Assembly (NCBI RefSeq): GCF_900142735.1
Contig: NZ_FRBY01000002.1
Span: 558,001 to 622,000 of the forward strand
Source: Flavobacterium saccharophilum
GTDB lineage: Bacteria; Bacteroidota; Bacteroidia; Flavobacteriales; Flavobacteriaceae
Length of the DNA stretch: 64,000 nucleotides
Reading direction: 5' to 3'
This document shows positions 51,677-60,172 of this stretch, piece after piece; within the stretch, counting starts at the first letter, position 1; each line of letters opens with the position of its first letter. Both the position numbers and the translations under genes were made by a program. The notes beneath the pieces are model-generated. The model saw only the letters and a list, made by a program, of their open reading frames with translations. It did no database searches and was not told where the DNA came from.

Positions 51677-51758
51677 TTAACCGCAGTTTTTTAACCGCAA
51701 AGTGCGCAAGGCTTTTTATATTGTTTGTGTTTGTAAACGGTAAGTTCGCAAAGCTTTG
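51677..51758. repeat. 'accgcaaag' dispersed repeat between proA and proB
   Basis: 'ttaaccgcagttttttaaccgcaaagtgcgcaagg', then 'aaacggtaagttcgcaaag'. A degenerate unit of the lpd-flanking family, here within the arginine operon transcript. Confidence 0.65.
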
Positions 51759-51784
51759 TCTTAATAATTATCAAATTATCTCAA

Positions 51785-52978
51785 TTATCTAATTTGTCCC
51801 TCTCCGTACACGTACCATTTGTTTGTAACCAAATGCTGCAAACCAATTGGGCCTCTTTGATGTAATTTGTCTGTGCTTATCGCTAATTCTCCGCCTAAAC
51901 CAAATTGTCCTCCATCTGTAAATCGTGTTGACGCATTGTGATACACTGCAGCGGCGTCAATAGACTCCATGAATTGCTTTGCCTTTTTTTCGTCTCTTGT
52001 AATAATAGCTGCCGAATGTCCTCCGCAATATTTGTTGATCTTTTCAATTGCATGTTGTTCAGAATCAATTGTTCCGATGACAATTTTATAATCCAGAAAT
52101 TCTTCATACCAAATATCTTCGTTTTGAAGTGTTTCGGTATTTTCGAAATTTTCTAATGATTTATCAACGATAATTTCAACTTTAGATTCTGTTAAAGCTT
52201 CAATTAACATGGCGGCAAAACCTTCGAAATTGGGTAATCTTGAATCGATTAAAACTTTATCTAAAGCATTACAAGCTGAGATCTTAGAAGTTTTGGCATT
52301 TAAAATTACTTTTAAAGCCAAATCGGTATCGGCATTTTCATGAACGTACACAAAATTGTTTCCACGACCGCTAACAATTACCGGACAAGTGGCGTGTTGT
52401 TTGACGAACTCAATTAATTTTTCTCCTCCTCTCGGAACAATTAAATCTACTTTTTGAGTTGGTTTTTCTAGGAAAGCTTGTGTTTCTGTGCGATTGTAAT
52501 TCAAATATTCAACCCAGTCTTTTGAAACTCCATTTTCTTCCAAAGCTTGATGCCAGAGCGCCACAATTTTTAAATTTGATCGTAAAGCTTCTTTTCCTCC
52601 TTTTAATAAAATCTTATTTCCGGATTTAAAGGCAATTCCACCTGCTTCAATGGTAACATCCGGACGCGATTCGTAAATAATTAGAATCGTACCAAATGCT
52701 GCTGTTTTATTTATGACTTTTATTCCATTATCATGAACAAAGTGAAAACGTTCTACTCCAACCGGATCTTCCTGAGAAGCCAGTTGATTCAATGATAAAA
52801 TCATCTCGTCGACTTTTTTATCATCTACTTTCAAACGTTCTTCCATTGCTAAATCTGAACCGTCATAAGCCAATAAATCTTCCTGATTGGTGAGAATGAT
52901 TTGATTCCGCTCCTGATCGACAAGCTTTGCCATGGAACGCAAAACGAGATTGCGTTTTTCAATTGATAATGGATTCAT
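51785..52978 (-). CDS. proA: Gamma-glutamyl phosphate reductase
   Basis: Reduces gamma-glutamyl phosphate to glutamate semialdehyde with NADPH, the second step of proline synthesis. 397 residues of the aldehyde-dehydrogenase fold: IYESRPDVTIEAGGIAFKSGN, LIVPRGGEKLIEFV, and catalytic Cys in KTSKISACNALDKVLI. The C-terminus has STRFTDGGQFGLGGELAISTDKLHQRGPIG, typical of ProA. Order proA-proB with arg genes on both sides suggests joint control of the two glutamate-derived pathways. Confidence 0.95.
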   Translation of the reverse strand: MNPLSIEKRNLVLRSMAKLVDQERNQIILTNQEDLLAYDGSDLAMEERLKVDDKKVDEMILSLNQLASQEDPVGVERFHFVHDNGIKVINKTAAFGTILIIYESRPDVTIEAGGIAFKSGNKILLKGGKEALRSNLKIVALWHQALEENGVSKDWVEYLNYNRTETQAFLEKPTQKVDLIVPRGGEKLIEFVKQHATCPVIVSGRGNNFVYVHENADTDLALKVILNAKTSKISACNALDKVLIDSRLPNFEGFAAMLIEALTESKVEIIVDKSLENFENTETLQNEDIWYEEFLDYKIVIGTIDSEQHAIEKINKYCGGHSAAIITRDEKKAKQFMESIDAAAVYHNASTRFTDGGQFGLGGELAISTDKLHQRGPIGLQHLVTNKWYVYGEGQIR

Positions 52979-53032
52979 AATTTATACTTGGTTGTTTTTT
53001 GGTTTGTTTCTTTTAAGGGAAACTTTATGATA

Positions 53033-53059
53033 CCTAACAGGTTTTGGAAACCTGTTAGG
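53033..53059. repeat. 12-bp perfect hairpin between argD and proA
   Basis: CCTAACAGGTTT (53033-53044), loop TGG, AAACCTGTTAGG (53048-53059). It has no T-run in the operon direction, so it probably does not terminate; an RNA-stability or dispersed-repeat role is possible. Confidence 0.75.
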
Positions 53060-53070
53060 ATAAGCATATT

Positions 53071-54210
53071 CTAATTTTTCAATTCTTCTAAACTTTCTTT
53101 TAAAGCGACAATAAATGTATAAATATCTGATTTTTTCACTGTCAATGGCGGCAAAATTCTTAATAGATTTTTGTTGTTCGCACTTCCTGTAAAAATATGT
53201 TTCTCGATAATTAATTTCTTTCTTAAAGCAGATACATCAAAATCAAATTCAACTCCAAGCATCAATCCTTTACCTTTTACTTGTTTGATTCCAGGAACCT
53301 GTTTGATTTGTTCTGCAAAATAAGCTGAAACTTCGTTTACGTTATCAATTAAATTTAATTTTTCAATTACGTCTAAAACAGCAATTCCAGCAGCACAAGA
53401 TAAATGGCTTCCGCCGAAAGTAGTTCCTAATAATCCGAAACTTGCTTCAAATTTTGGAGAAATTAAAATCGCTCCAACCGGAAAACCGTTCCCCATTCCT
53501 TTTGCTACAGAAATAATATCAGCATTGATTCCGTGATGTTGAAAAGCGAAGAATTTTCCGCTTCTTCCGTATCCAGATTGTACTTCGTCTAAAATCAAAA
53601 CAACATCGTATTTTTTACATACTTTTTCCAAAGCCTGAAAAAATTCTGTTGTTCCCTGGTCTAAACCGCCAACTCCCTGAATTCCCTCAATAATTACGGC
53701 AGTAACATCTCCTTTTGCCAATTCAGCCTCTACTAAATCAATTTGGTTTAGAGGTAAAAAAGTAACGACTTGCTGTGCATTAATTGGCGCAACAATTTTT
53801 TTGTTATCAGTAACCGCAACTGCTGCCGAAGTTCTTCCGTGGAAAGAATTATCAAAAGCTACAACTCTTGATTTTCCATTATGGAAAGAAGCTAATTTTA
53901 AAGCATTTTCATTCGCTTCGGCTCCAGAACTGCACAAAAACAATTCATAAGCTTCCAATCCTGAAAGCTTTCCTAATTTCTGAGCCAACTCAACCTGCAA
54001 AGGATTTTGAATTGCATTCGAATAAAATCCTAAATGATCTAATTGATTTTTTAGCTTTTCAACATAATCAGGTTGCGTATGGCCAATCGAAATTACACCA
54101 TGTCCGCTATATAAGTCTAAATATTCCACTCCGTTATTGTCTGTAATAGTGCAGTCTACTGCTTTTACAGGTGTTATGTCATAAAGTGGGTATACGTTAA
54201 ATAAATTCAT
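53071..54210 (-). CDS. argD: Acetylornithine-type aminotransferase
   Basis: A PLP class III aminotransferase making N-acyl-ornithine from N-acyl-glutamate semialdehyde. 379 residues. Motifs are FLCSSGAEANENALKLA (phosphate binding), FDNSFHGRTSAAVAVT, ILDEVQSGYGRSGKFFAFQHHGINADIISVAKGMGNGFPVGA (PLP Lys in VAKGMG) and LGTTFGGSHLSCAAG. Downstream of argC by 87 nt. It could also serve succinyl substrates, as many ArgD enzymes do. Confidence 0.94.
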   Translation of the reverse strand: MNLFNVYPLYDITPVKAVDCTITDNNGVEYLDLYSGHGVISIGHTQPDYVEKLKNQLDHLGFYSNAIQNPLQVELAQKLGKLSGLEAYELFLCSSGAEANENALKLASFHNGKSRVVAFDNSFHGRTSAAVAVTDNKKIVAPINAQQVVTFLPLNQIDLVEAELAKGDVTAVIIEGIQGVGGLDQGTTEFFQALEKVCKKYDVVLILDEVQSGYGRSGKFFAFQHHGINADIISVAKGMGNGFPVGAILISPKFEASFGLLGTTFGGSHLSCAAGIAVLDVIEKLNLIDNVNEVSAYFAEQIKQVPGIKQVKGKGLMLGVEFDFDVSALRKKLIIEKHIFTGSANNKNLLRILPPLTVKKSDIYTFIVALKESLEELKN

Positions 54211-54297
54211 TTCGTTTTGTTATTAGTTGATTGTTGATAGTTGTTGGTTAAATTCGATGTCTCCATCAACTATAAACCAAAAACCATCAACTTAATA

Positions 54298-55275
54298 TTA
54301 AAATCCGCTTGGTTTCAAATGTAAACCGATGGTTTCTTCTAAGCCGAACATCAAATTCATATTTTGAATCGCTTGTCCTGAAGCACCTTTTGTTAAGTTG
54401 TCTATGATTGAGGTAACTAAAATCCGGTTTCCTTTTTTCATTAAACTGATGATACATTTGTTCGTTTGTACGACTTGTTTCATGTTGATGTTTGTCGTTG
54501 TAACGGTTACAAACGGTTCGTATTTATAGAAATCTTCGTATTTGGCAACGGTATACTCCAAGCTTTCATCTGAAGACGTATATAATGTTGCAAAAATTCC
54601 TCTTGGAAAATCTCCTCTGTTCGGAATAAAAAGCAATTCACTTTCAAAATCATCCTGCAATTGAACCAAACTTTCTGAGATTTCTCCCAAATGTTGATGT
54701 TCAAAAGCTTTATAATGCGACATATTATTGTTTCTCCAACTAAAATGAGAGGTTTCTGAAAGTCCAACTCCTGCACCGGTACTTCCTGTTGTGGCATTAA
54801 TATGAACATCATTATTCAATAAATTATGTTTTGCTAAAGGCAATAAAGCCAACTGAATTGCTGTCGCAAAACAACCTGGATTTGCAATATAATTTGCTTT
54901 TTTAATATCTGCTTTATTCAGTTCCGGCAAACCGTAAATAAAATCTTTTCCTTCAAAATGAGCGTCTTTATTCAGTCTGAAATCATTTCCTAAATCAATA
55001 ATTTTAGTGTGACTCGCAAATTGATTTTCCTTTAAAAAGGAAATCGATTTTCCGTGGCCTAAACATAAAAACACAACATTTACCTCTGGATTGATGGTGT
55101 CAGTAAAATTCATTTCAATATCTCCCATCAAATCATGGTGCGCCAGAGAAAGCGGTTTACCTGAATTGGTTGTACTGTAAACAAAATCGATATTTACATT
55201 GGGATGATACATTAATATTCTGATAAGTTCTCCGGCCGTGTAGCCCGAACCACCAATTATTCCGACATTAATCAT
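54298..55275 (-). CDS. argC: N-acetyl-gamma-glutamyl-phosphate reductase
   Basis: NADPH-dependent reduction of the acyl-phosphate to semialdehyde. 325 residues with the NAD(P) fold GIIGGSGYTAGELIRIL at the N-terminus and the catalytic Cys in the signature YIANPGCFATAIQLALLPL. HINATTGSTGAGVG and HQHLGEI carry the catalytic His region. The start overlaps the argG stop by 8 nt, so the two are translationally coupled. Confidence 0.95.
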   Translation of the reverse strand: MINVGIIGGSGYTAGELIRILMYHPNVNIDFVYSTTNSGKPLSLAHHDLMGDIEMNFTDTINPEVNVVFLCLGHGKSISFLKENQFASHTKIIDLGNDFRLNKDAHFEGKDFIYGLPELNKADIKKANYIANPGCFATAIQLALLPLAKHNLLNNDVHINATTGSTGAGVGLSETSHFSWRNNNMSHYKAFEHQHLGEISESLVQLQDDFESELLFIPNRGDFPRGIFATLYTSSDESLEYTVAKYEDFYKYEPFVTVTTTNINMKQVVQTNKCIISLMKKGNRILVTSIIDNLTKGASGQAIQNMNLMFGLEETIGLHLKPSGF

Positions 55276-56461
55276 AATCTAAATGGTTTACAGATGAAAA
55301 TATGTTTTGCGCATTTCCTAAAATCTTAATAAATCCTTTTGCATCATCAGACGTCCAGGCATTGTTCATTTCTCCATATTGACCAAAACCTGTGTTCATC
55401 AAATCATTGTCTGATTCAATTCCGTCAAGCGAAAAATGGTAAGGTTTTAAAGAAACCGTTACAACACCATTCACTGTTTTTTGAGTGTCCTGCAAAAATG
55501 TTTCGATGTTACGCATTACAGGATCTAAAAACTGACCTTCGTGAAACAACATTCCGTACCAGTTTCCAAGTTGCTCTTTCCAGTATTGCTGCCATTTCCC
55601 AAGAGTATGTTTTTCTAGTAAATGGTGTGCTTTGATGATAATTAATGGAGCAGCAGCTTCAAAACCAACTCTCCCTTTAATTCCGATAATGGTGTCTCCA
55701 ACGTGAATATCTCTTCCAATTGCAAAAGCGTTTGCCAGTTTTTCAAGAGCAACAATGTTATTTGATGGTTTATCCATTATGCCGTTTAAACCTACTAATT
55801 CTCCTTGCTCAAAGTGTAATCTTACCTTTTCTTCACCTTCTTTTTGCAATTGCGAAGGATAAGCATCACTTGGCAATGGCTGGCTGGAAGTTAAGGTTTC
55901 TTTTCCTCCAACACTTGTTCCCCAAAGTCCTTTATTGATAGAATATTGTGCTTTTTCCCAAGAATAATGAACACCATTTTTAGATAAATAATCTACTTCC
56001 TCCTGTCTTGAAAGTTTCAAATCTCTAATTGGTGTGATAATTTCAATTTCCGGAGCAATAGTCTGGAAAATTAAATCAAAACGAATCTGATCATTTCCTG
56101 CACCTGTACTTCCGTGTGCGATAGCACTTGCTCCTACTTTTTTAGCATATTTAATAGCCTCAATTGCCTGAAAAACACGCTCTGCACTTACTGATAAAGG
56201 ATACGTATTGTTTTTTAATACATTTCCGAAAATCAAATATTTTATAGCTTTATCATAATATTTATCTACGATGGTTAGGTTGGCGTGTTGCGCGCTTCCT
56301 AATTCGTAGGCTCTTTTTTCAATTGCTGATAATTCTTCAGCATCAAATCCTCCTGTATCTACAAGTACGGTGTGAACTTCGTATCCTTTTTCATTTTTTA
56401 AATATTTCAAACAATACGAGGTATCTAATCCTCCACTATAAGCTAATACAACTTTTTTCAT
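55268..56461 (-). CDS. argG: Argininosuccinate synthase
   Basis: Joins citrulline and aspartate with ATP. 397 residues. The PP-loop is KKVVLAYSGGLDTSYCLKYL at the N-terminus; HGSTGAGNDQIRFD and SINKGLWGTSVGG (aspartate/citrulline binding) are present. The enzyme belongs to the Bacteroidetes variant with a shorter middle region and EGQFLDPVMRNIE near the C-terminus. Second gene of the operon, 65 nt after the GNAT. Confidence 0.93.
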   Translation of the reverse strand: MKKVVLAYSGGLDTSYCLKYLKNEKGYEVHTVLVDTGGFDAEELSAIEKRAYELGSAQHANLTIVDKYYDKAIKYLIFGNVLKNNTYPLSVSAERVFQAIEAIKYAKKVGASAIAHGSTGAGNDQIRFDLIFQTIAPEIEIITPIRDLKLSRQEEVDYLSKNGVHYSWEKAQYSINKGLWGTSVGGKETLTSSQPLPSDAYPSQLQKEGEEKVRLHFEQGELVGLNGIMDKPSNNIVALEKLANAFAIGRDIHVGDTIIGIKGRVGFEAAAPLIIIKAHHLLEKHTLGKWQQYWKEQLGNWYGMLFHEGQFLDPVMRNIETFLQDTQKTVNGVVTVSLKPYHFSLDGIESDNDLMNTGFGQYGEMNNAWTSDDAKGFIKILGNAQNIFSSVNHLDYD

Positions 56462-56526
56462 TTTATATAATTTAGGCTAATACTTTCGTATTTAGCAAGT
56501 TTGAGATTTCTTTTTAATTGGCATTC

Positions 56527-57168
56527 TTATGGCAAAAAAATAAAAGACAGAATTTTATTTAAGAATAAAGCTTGTTTTATTTTTTTTAATCTGTTCAAAA
56601 CAGCTTCGTTAAAAGGATGTCTTGGCGGATCTTTTTGTTTTTCTTTTGGATCGTACAACATTCCAGTACAAAGACACATTTTGTTTTCTTTGCTTTTTAG
56701 AATTTCATAATTAGTACAGGTTTTACATCCTGACCAAAAACTTGGATCAGTCGTTAATTCAGAGAAAGGCACAGGCTTATAACCCAAATCAGAGTTGATT
56801 TTCATTACAGCTAAACCAGTTGTAATTCCAAATATTTTTGCGTCTGGGTATCTTTGTAAAGAATAATCAAAAACTTTAGATTTGATCTTTTTAGCCAAAC
56901 CTAAACTTCTGTAATCCGGATGTACAATTAAACCAGAATGTGCCACGAATTTTCCGTGCTGCCAACTTTCGATATAACAAAAACCTGCAAATTTTCCATC
57001 TGCCAAAGCAATCATCGCATCACCGTTCGCCATTTTTTTCTGAATGTACTCAGGAGTTCTTTTAGCAATCCCTGTACCTCTTAATAAGGCAGATGATTCT
57101 ATCGTATCGCAAATTTCCTGTGCGAATTTGAAGTGTTCTTCTTGAGTTACAACAATAGAGATTTTCAT
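56527..57168 (-). CDS. GNAT acyltransferase with C-terminal CxxC/CxC cluster, probable N-acylglutamate synthase
   Basis: First gene of the arginine operon, 213 residues. The GNAT core has VVTQEEHFKFAQEICDTIE and the CoA loop VHPDYRSLGLAKKIKSKVFDYS. A four-cysteine cluster follows, SGCKTCTNYEI..NKMCLCTGMLYD, unlike usual GNATs, which could bind zinc or an iron-sulfur centre. No argA or argJ is otherwise present in the operon, so by position it is the likely N-acetyl- or N-succinyl-glutamate synthase. That assignment is inference. Its ATG is 1 nt after the stop of a weak TTG-initiated reading frame in the leader. Confidence 0.8.
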   Translation of the reverse strand: MKISIVVTQEEHFKFAQEICDTIESSALLRGTGIAKRTPEYIQKKMANGDAMIALADGKFAGFCYIESWQHGKFVAHSGLIVHPDYRSLGLAKKIKSKVFDYSLQRYPDAKIFGITTGLAVMKINSDLGYKPVPFSELTTDPSFWSGCKTCTNYEILKSKENKMCLCTGMLYDPKEKQKDPPRHPFNEAVLNRLKKIKQALFLNKILSFIFLP

Positions 57169-57324
57169 TTCAATAGCTGAAGTTAGAGTTAAAAATTAAA
57201 ACATACTGTTTAGTTTGAAATCTAAAAATCAATCCAATAAAATTAGACAAAATAGAAGTAACATTCTCAAAATCAAAATATTGATTTAGAAAATTTACAA
57301 AATAATATATAGTTTTAGGATATG

Positions 57325-57341
57325 TTTGTCCAATGGACAAA
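57325..57341. promoter_or_regulatory. Palindrome TTTGTCCAATGGACAAA in arginine operon leader
   Basis: 7-bp arms around AAT. The arms TTTGTC/GACAAA occur again at 57447-57461 with a 3-nt centre. It could be an operator pair or RNA hairpins in the leader. Confidence 0.5.
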
Positions 57342-57390
57342 TGATGTGATTTCAAAATGAAAAATGAATATAAATAAATACGCGGCGAAA

Positions 57391-57461
57391 AACTCTGTGA
57401 ATACTATACAGATAGTATCCGTACTTCGGGAGAAGTTACAGGAGAGTTTGTCCGTGACAAA
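57391..57461 (-). promoter_or_regulatory. Predicted three-way-junction RNA in arginine operon leader
   Basis: In RNA sense: P1 AACTCT (57448-57443) with AGAGTT (57396-57391); P2 GTAACTTC (57439-57432), loop TCCC, GAAGTAC (57427-57421) with one bulge; P3 ATACTAT (57418-57412), loop CTGT, ATAGTAT (57407-57401). Joiners are CCT, GG and TCAC. P1 runs straight into a U5 tract. A further hairpin TTTGTC-ACG-GACAAA (57461-57447) overlaps the P1 5' arm by two bases, so the two may compete. GC content is higher than in the flanks, as in structured RNA. Not verified by folding software. Confidence 0.55.
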
Positions 57462-57490
57462 GAAGTTATATGTAAACTTATTTTATTCAT
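57404..57490 (-). CDS. Candidate 28-codon leader peptide of the arginine operon
   Basis: ATG at 57490 and TAG at 57404-57406; it reads MNKISLHITSLSRTNSPVTS followed by PEVRILSV. Both Arg codons are CGG, rare in this AT-rich genome. The ATG is 6 nt after the -7 box, so it would open a leaderless transcript, as for arsR and smpB here. It runs through P1-P3 of the predicted RNA junction and stops in the P3 3' arm. It may be an arginine-sensing attenuation peptide; chance occurrence is not excluded. Confidence 0.4.
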   Translation of the reverse strand: MNKISLHITSLSRTNSPVTSPEVRILSV

Positions 57491-57496
57491 CGAGTG

Positions 57497-57524
57497 CAAA
57501 AATACACTATTTTTTTATTTGCAA
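57497..57524 (-). promoter_or_regulatory. Promoter of the arginine/proline operon
   Basis: On the minus strand TTG (57524-57522), 17 nt, TATTTTTG (57504-57497). A full consensus match. Predicted start of transcription is about 57490-57492, leaving a leader of about 320 nt before the first gene. Confidence 0.7.
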
Positions 57525-57654
57525 AACAAAAAAATAAAATTCTAACATTTTTTTAGCGTAATGTTATTTTTTTTAAAGATGCTAAGATTCTAAGTTACTA
57601 AGGTTCTGAGTTTTCTCGGAAAATTACAACCTAAAACTTGAAATCCAAAAATAT

Positions 57655-57690
57655 AAAAGCCCGATAGTTACTATATAACTATCGGGCTTT
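57655..57690 (-). terminator. Terminator after M1 peptidase gene
   Basis: AAAGCCCGATAGTTA pairs with TAACTATCGGGCTTT (57676-57690) around CTATA; on the minus strand Ts follow. The stem core CCCGATAG..CTATCGGG is shared with the 18-bp palindromes. Confidence 0.88.
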
Positions 57691-57714
57691 AAATACTTTG
57701 AAATTCTGTTTTTT

Positions 57715-59985
57715 TTAATTCTTTTTAAACGGAATAACTTTTCCATTTCCTAAAACAACCATATCAAATCCTGTTTTAGCTTCGTTAAATTTAAATTTTA
57801 AGCCCGCTCTTTTTGACTCAAAAGTGTCTTTTTCACCCTCTACAGGCTCAACAGCAAACTTAGGGTAATTTGTAATTTCTGCATTAAGAACACTGTTTTT
57901 CTCTGTAAATTCAATTTTCAAAGGACCATTTGCAGCAGAATAATTTCCTAAATATCCATCTAAAATAATATCTTTCTCTACTTTACCTTTTCCCACAGTC
58001 CAAACATTATTACTTTCGTTATAATCTGGCAAAGCATGATCAGGATCTAGTGTAATGCTTTCAATCTCTTCAGTAGAGTTGTGTTTAAAAGTCCAGTCAT
58101 TATTACGTTGCCAAATTTCAACAGGCAATTTCACTCTCGTTACTTTTCCACTTTTTGTTTTTACATCCAAAATAATTGGCATCGGCATTTTATCAAAATT
58201 CTCAACTGTAATTACAACTCCCTTTGATGGATCGTTTTTCACATATTTAATAGAATTAATTCCTTGGTCAAATCTCCAGTTATTTACAAACCAGCTTCTC
58301 CAGAACCAACTTAAATCTTCTCCTGCGACGTTTTCAATTGTTCTGAAAAAGTCATCCGGAGTTGGGTGTTTGTAAGCCCAACGCTCCACATAAGTACGTA
58401 ACGCTTTATCAAAACGCTCTTCTCCTAAAACCTGCTCTCTTAATATTGTCAATCCTGCACTTGGCTTTGCATAACATAAAACACCAATATTAGCTTCCTT
58501 CATATTATCAGGAGAACTCATAATAGTCTCTAATTTTGGGCTTGTGTAATATTCTACATCTTCGTGAAGATCTGCTGGTTTTTGTTTGTATTCTCCATTA
58601 TTGAAATCAAAAGAACTTAAAGAATTAATAAAAGTATTAAAACCTTCGTCCATCCATGCAAACAAACGCTCATTAGAACCTACAATCATAGGAAACCAAA
58701 TATGTCCAAATTCGTGATCTGTAACGCCCCATAAATCATCTCCTTTAGATTTCCATCCACAGAAAACAATACCAGGATATTCCATTCCGCCTTCATTTCC
58801 TGCTACGTTTGTTGCAGCTGGATAAGGATATTCAAACCATCTTTTCGAGTAATTTTCAATTGAAGCTTTAACGTATTCTGTAGAACGTCCGTACGCATCG
58901 TTACCTGCACTTTCAACTGGATAAGCTGATAATGCTAACGATTTTTTACCACTTGGCAAATTAATTTTTGCTCCGTCCAAAATGAAAGCAGGAGATGAAG
59001 CCCAAGAAAAATCACGGGCATTTTTTATTTGATAATGCCATGTTTTCTGCGCTGTTGCATTAGCTGTTGCTGTTGCAGCAACTTCTTCTGCAGTACGAAT
59101 CATTACGGTTTTGTCACTTTGTGAAGCAGCCTTATAACGTTTAAACTGTTCTGCAGGCAAAACTTCTGCCCCATTCAACAATTCTCCTGAACCTACAACA
59201 TAATGATTGGCAGGCACCGTTAGTTTTACGTCAAAATTTCCATATTCTAAATAGAACTCAGAAGCTCCTAAATAGGGTGCAGTATTCCATCCACGTACAT
59301 CATCATACACACACATACGTGGGTACCATTGTGCAATCGTGAAGATTTTTCCGTTTTTAGTTTCTAAAACTCCCATTCTGTCAGATCCTTCGAAAGGAGC
59401 AATGAATGAAAATTCAATTTTAATTTTTACAGATCCACCTTTTGAAGCCAATTCCTGAGGAAGAAAAATTTGCATTCTGGTATCTGAAACGATAAATTTT
59501 GCATCAGTTTCAACTTTAGTTTTTCCACCAGAAATCACTTTTACTGATTTAATTTTATTACCTCCATCAAAAACCTGACCTTGAGCTCCATTACGACTCC
59601 CTGTCAAAGGCACCACTGCATTTCCTCTTGAATCCTCTTTGAATAAGTTTTGATCCAGATTTAACCAAACAAATGATAATTTATCCGGACTATTGTTGGT
59701 ATAGGTAATTTCATCAGTACCTGTAATTTCATTTTTTACTTCATCTAACTTTGCTGTTATTTGATAATCAGCTCTGTTTTGCCAGTACTCAACACCAGGC
59801 TGACCACTTGCAGAACGGGTTGATGTGCCATTTTTTGTATAAAAATGTGGCGCAAAAGCATCATGATAATTGTAATTGTTTACCGGATTTACTGCTGTTG
59901 TAGCTGGGGTTTGCTGTGCCCAAACAGAAGAAATCCCTACAAACAAAGCCATGGTTAATAAGGCTTTAGAGGATTGTTTTTTCAT
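57715..59985 (-). CDS. Exported M1-family metallopeptidase
   Basis: A zinc aminopeptidase of the gluzincin M1 family, 756 residues from ATG 59985; the signal peptide is [24 protein letters not shown]. The zinc site is HEFGH with the third ligand Glu 18 residues later (WMDEGFNT). The usual GAMEN exopeptidase motif appears as GGMEYP, close to other exported Bacteroidetes members. N-terminal beta domain about 75-280 ([36 protein letters not shown]). It probably trims peptides in the periplasm or at the surface. A TTG at 60009 in frame is less likely as start. Confidence 0.92.
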   Translation of the reverse strand: MKKQSSKALLTMALFVGISSVWAQQTPATTAVNPVNNYNYHDAFAPHFYTKNGTSTRSASGQPGVEYWQNRADYQITAKLDEVKNEITGTDEITYTNNSPDKLSFVWLNLDQNLFKEDSRGNAVVPLTGSRNGAQGQVFDGGNKIKSVKVISGGKTKVETDAKFIVSDTRMQIFLPQELASKGGSVKIKIEFSFIAPFEGSDRMGVLETKNGKIFTIAQWYPRMCVYDDVRGWNTAPYLGASEFYLEYGNFDVKLTVPANHYVVGSGELLNGAEVLPAEQFKRYKAASQSDKTVMIRTAEEVAATATANATAQKTWHYQIKNARDFSWASSPAFILDGAKINLPSGKKSLALSAYPVESAGNDAYGRSTEYVKASIENYSKRWFEYPYPAATNVAGNEGGMEYPGIVFCGWKSKGDDLWGVTDHEFGHIWFPMIVGSNERLFAWMDEGFNTFINSLSSFDFNNGEYKQKPADLHEDVEYYTSPKLETIMSSPDNMKEANIGVLCYAKPSAGLTILREQVLGEERFDKALRTYVERWAYKHPTPDDFFRTIENVAGEDLSWFWRSWFVNNWRFDQGINSIKYVKNDPSKGVVITVENFDKMPMPIILDVKTKSGKVTRVKLPVEIWQRNNDWTFKHNSTEEIESITLDPDHALPDYNESNNVWTVGKGKVEKDIILDGYLGNYSAANGPLKIEFTEKNSVLNAEITNYPKFAVEPVEGEKDTFESKRAGLKFKFNEAKTGFDMVVLGNGKVIPFKKN

Positions 59986-60172
59986 ATTTTTTAGCTGTTT
60001 ATGTAGCAAATTAATGAAAAAAAAAGCTATTTACAGAGAAAACCTTAAGCTTTAATTGAACTTTAGCAAATTTTTATTAAAAAAATAATTTAAGCTATTT
60101 CTTTCAAAAACTAAAATTTATAAAATATATTTACAGTTCGATAGAAACTAATTATTTTCCAATTATATCATT

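Noticed and set aside
57170-57355. Minus-strand 61-codon reading frame ending just before the GNAT start
   Set aside because: It begins with TTG, is very AT-rich and looks random in composition. It could only matter as a coupled upstream ORF.
57391-57461. Hammerhead ribozyme or known riboswitch at the three-way junction
   Set aside because: CUGAUGA and GAAA core motifs are absent on both strands, and I do not recognise the joiners of any known riboswitch class.
57364-57537. Plus-strand ORF of 57 codons opposite the arginine leader
   Set aside because: It uses codons rare in the neighbours (AAG, GAG, CGG), has no TTG -33 element and overlaps the strong minus-strand promoter. RNA structure better explains the higher GC content. 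Not fully excluded.
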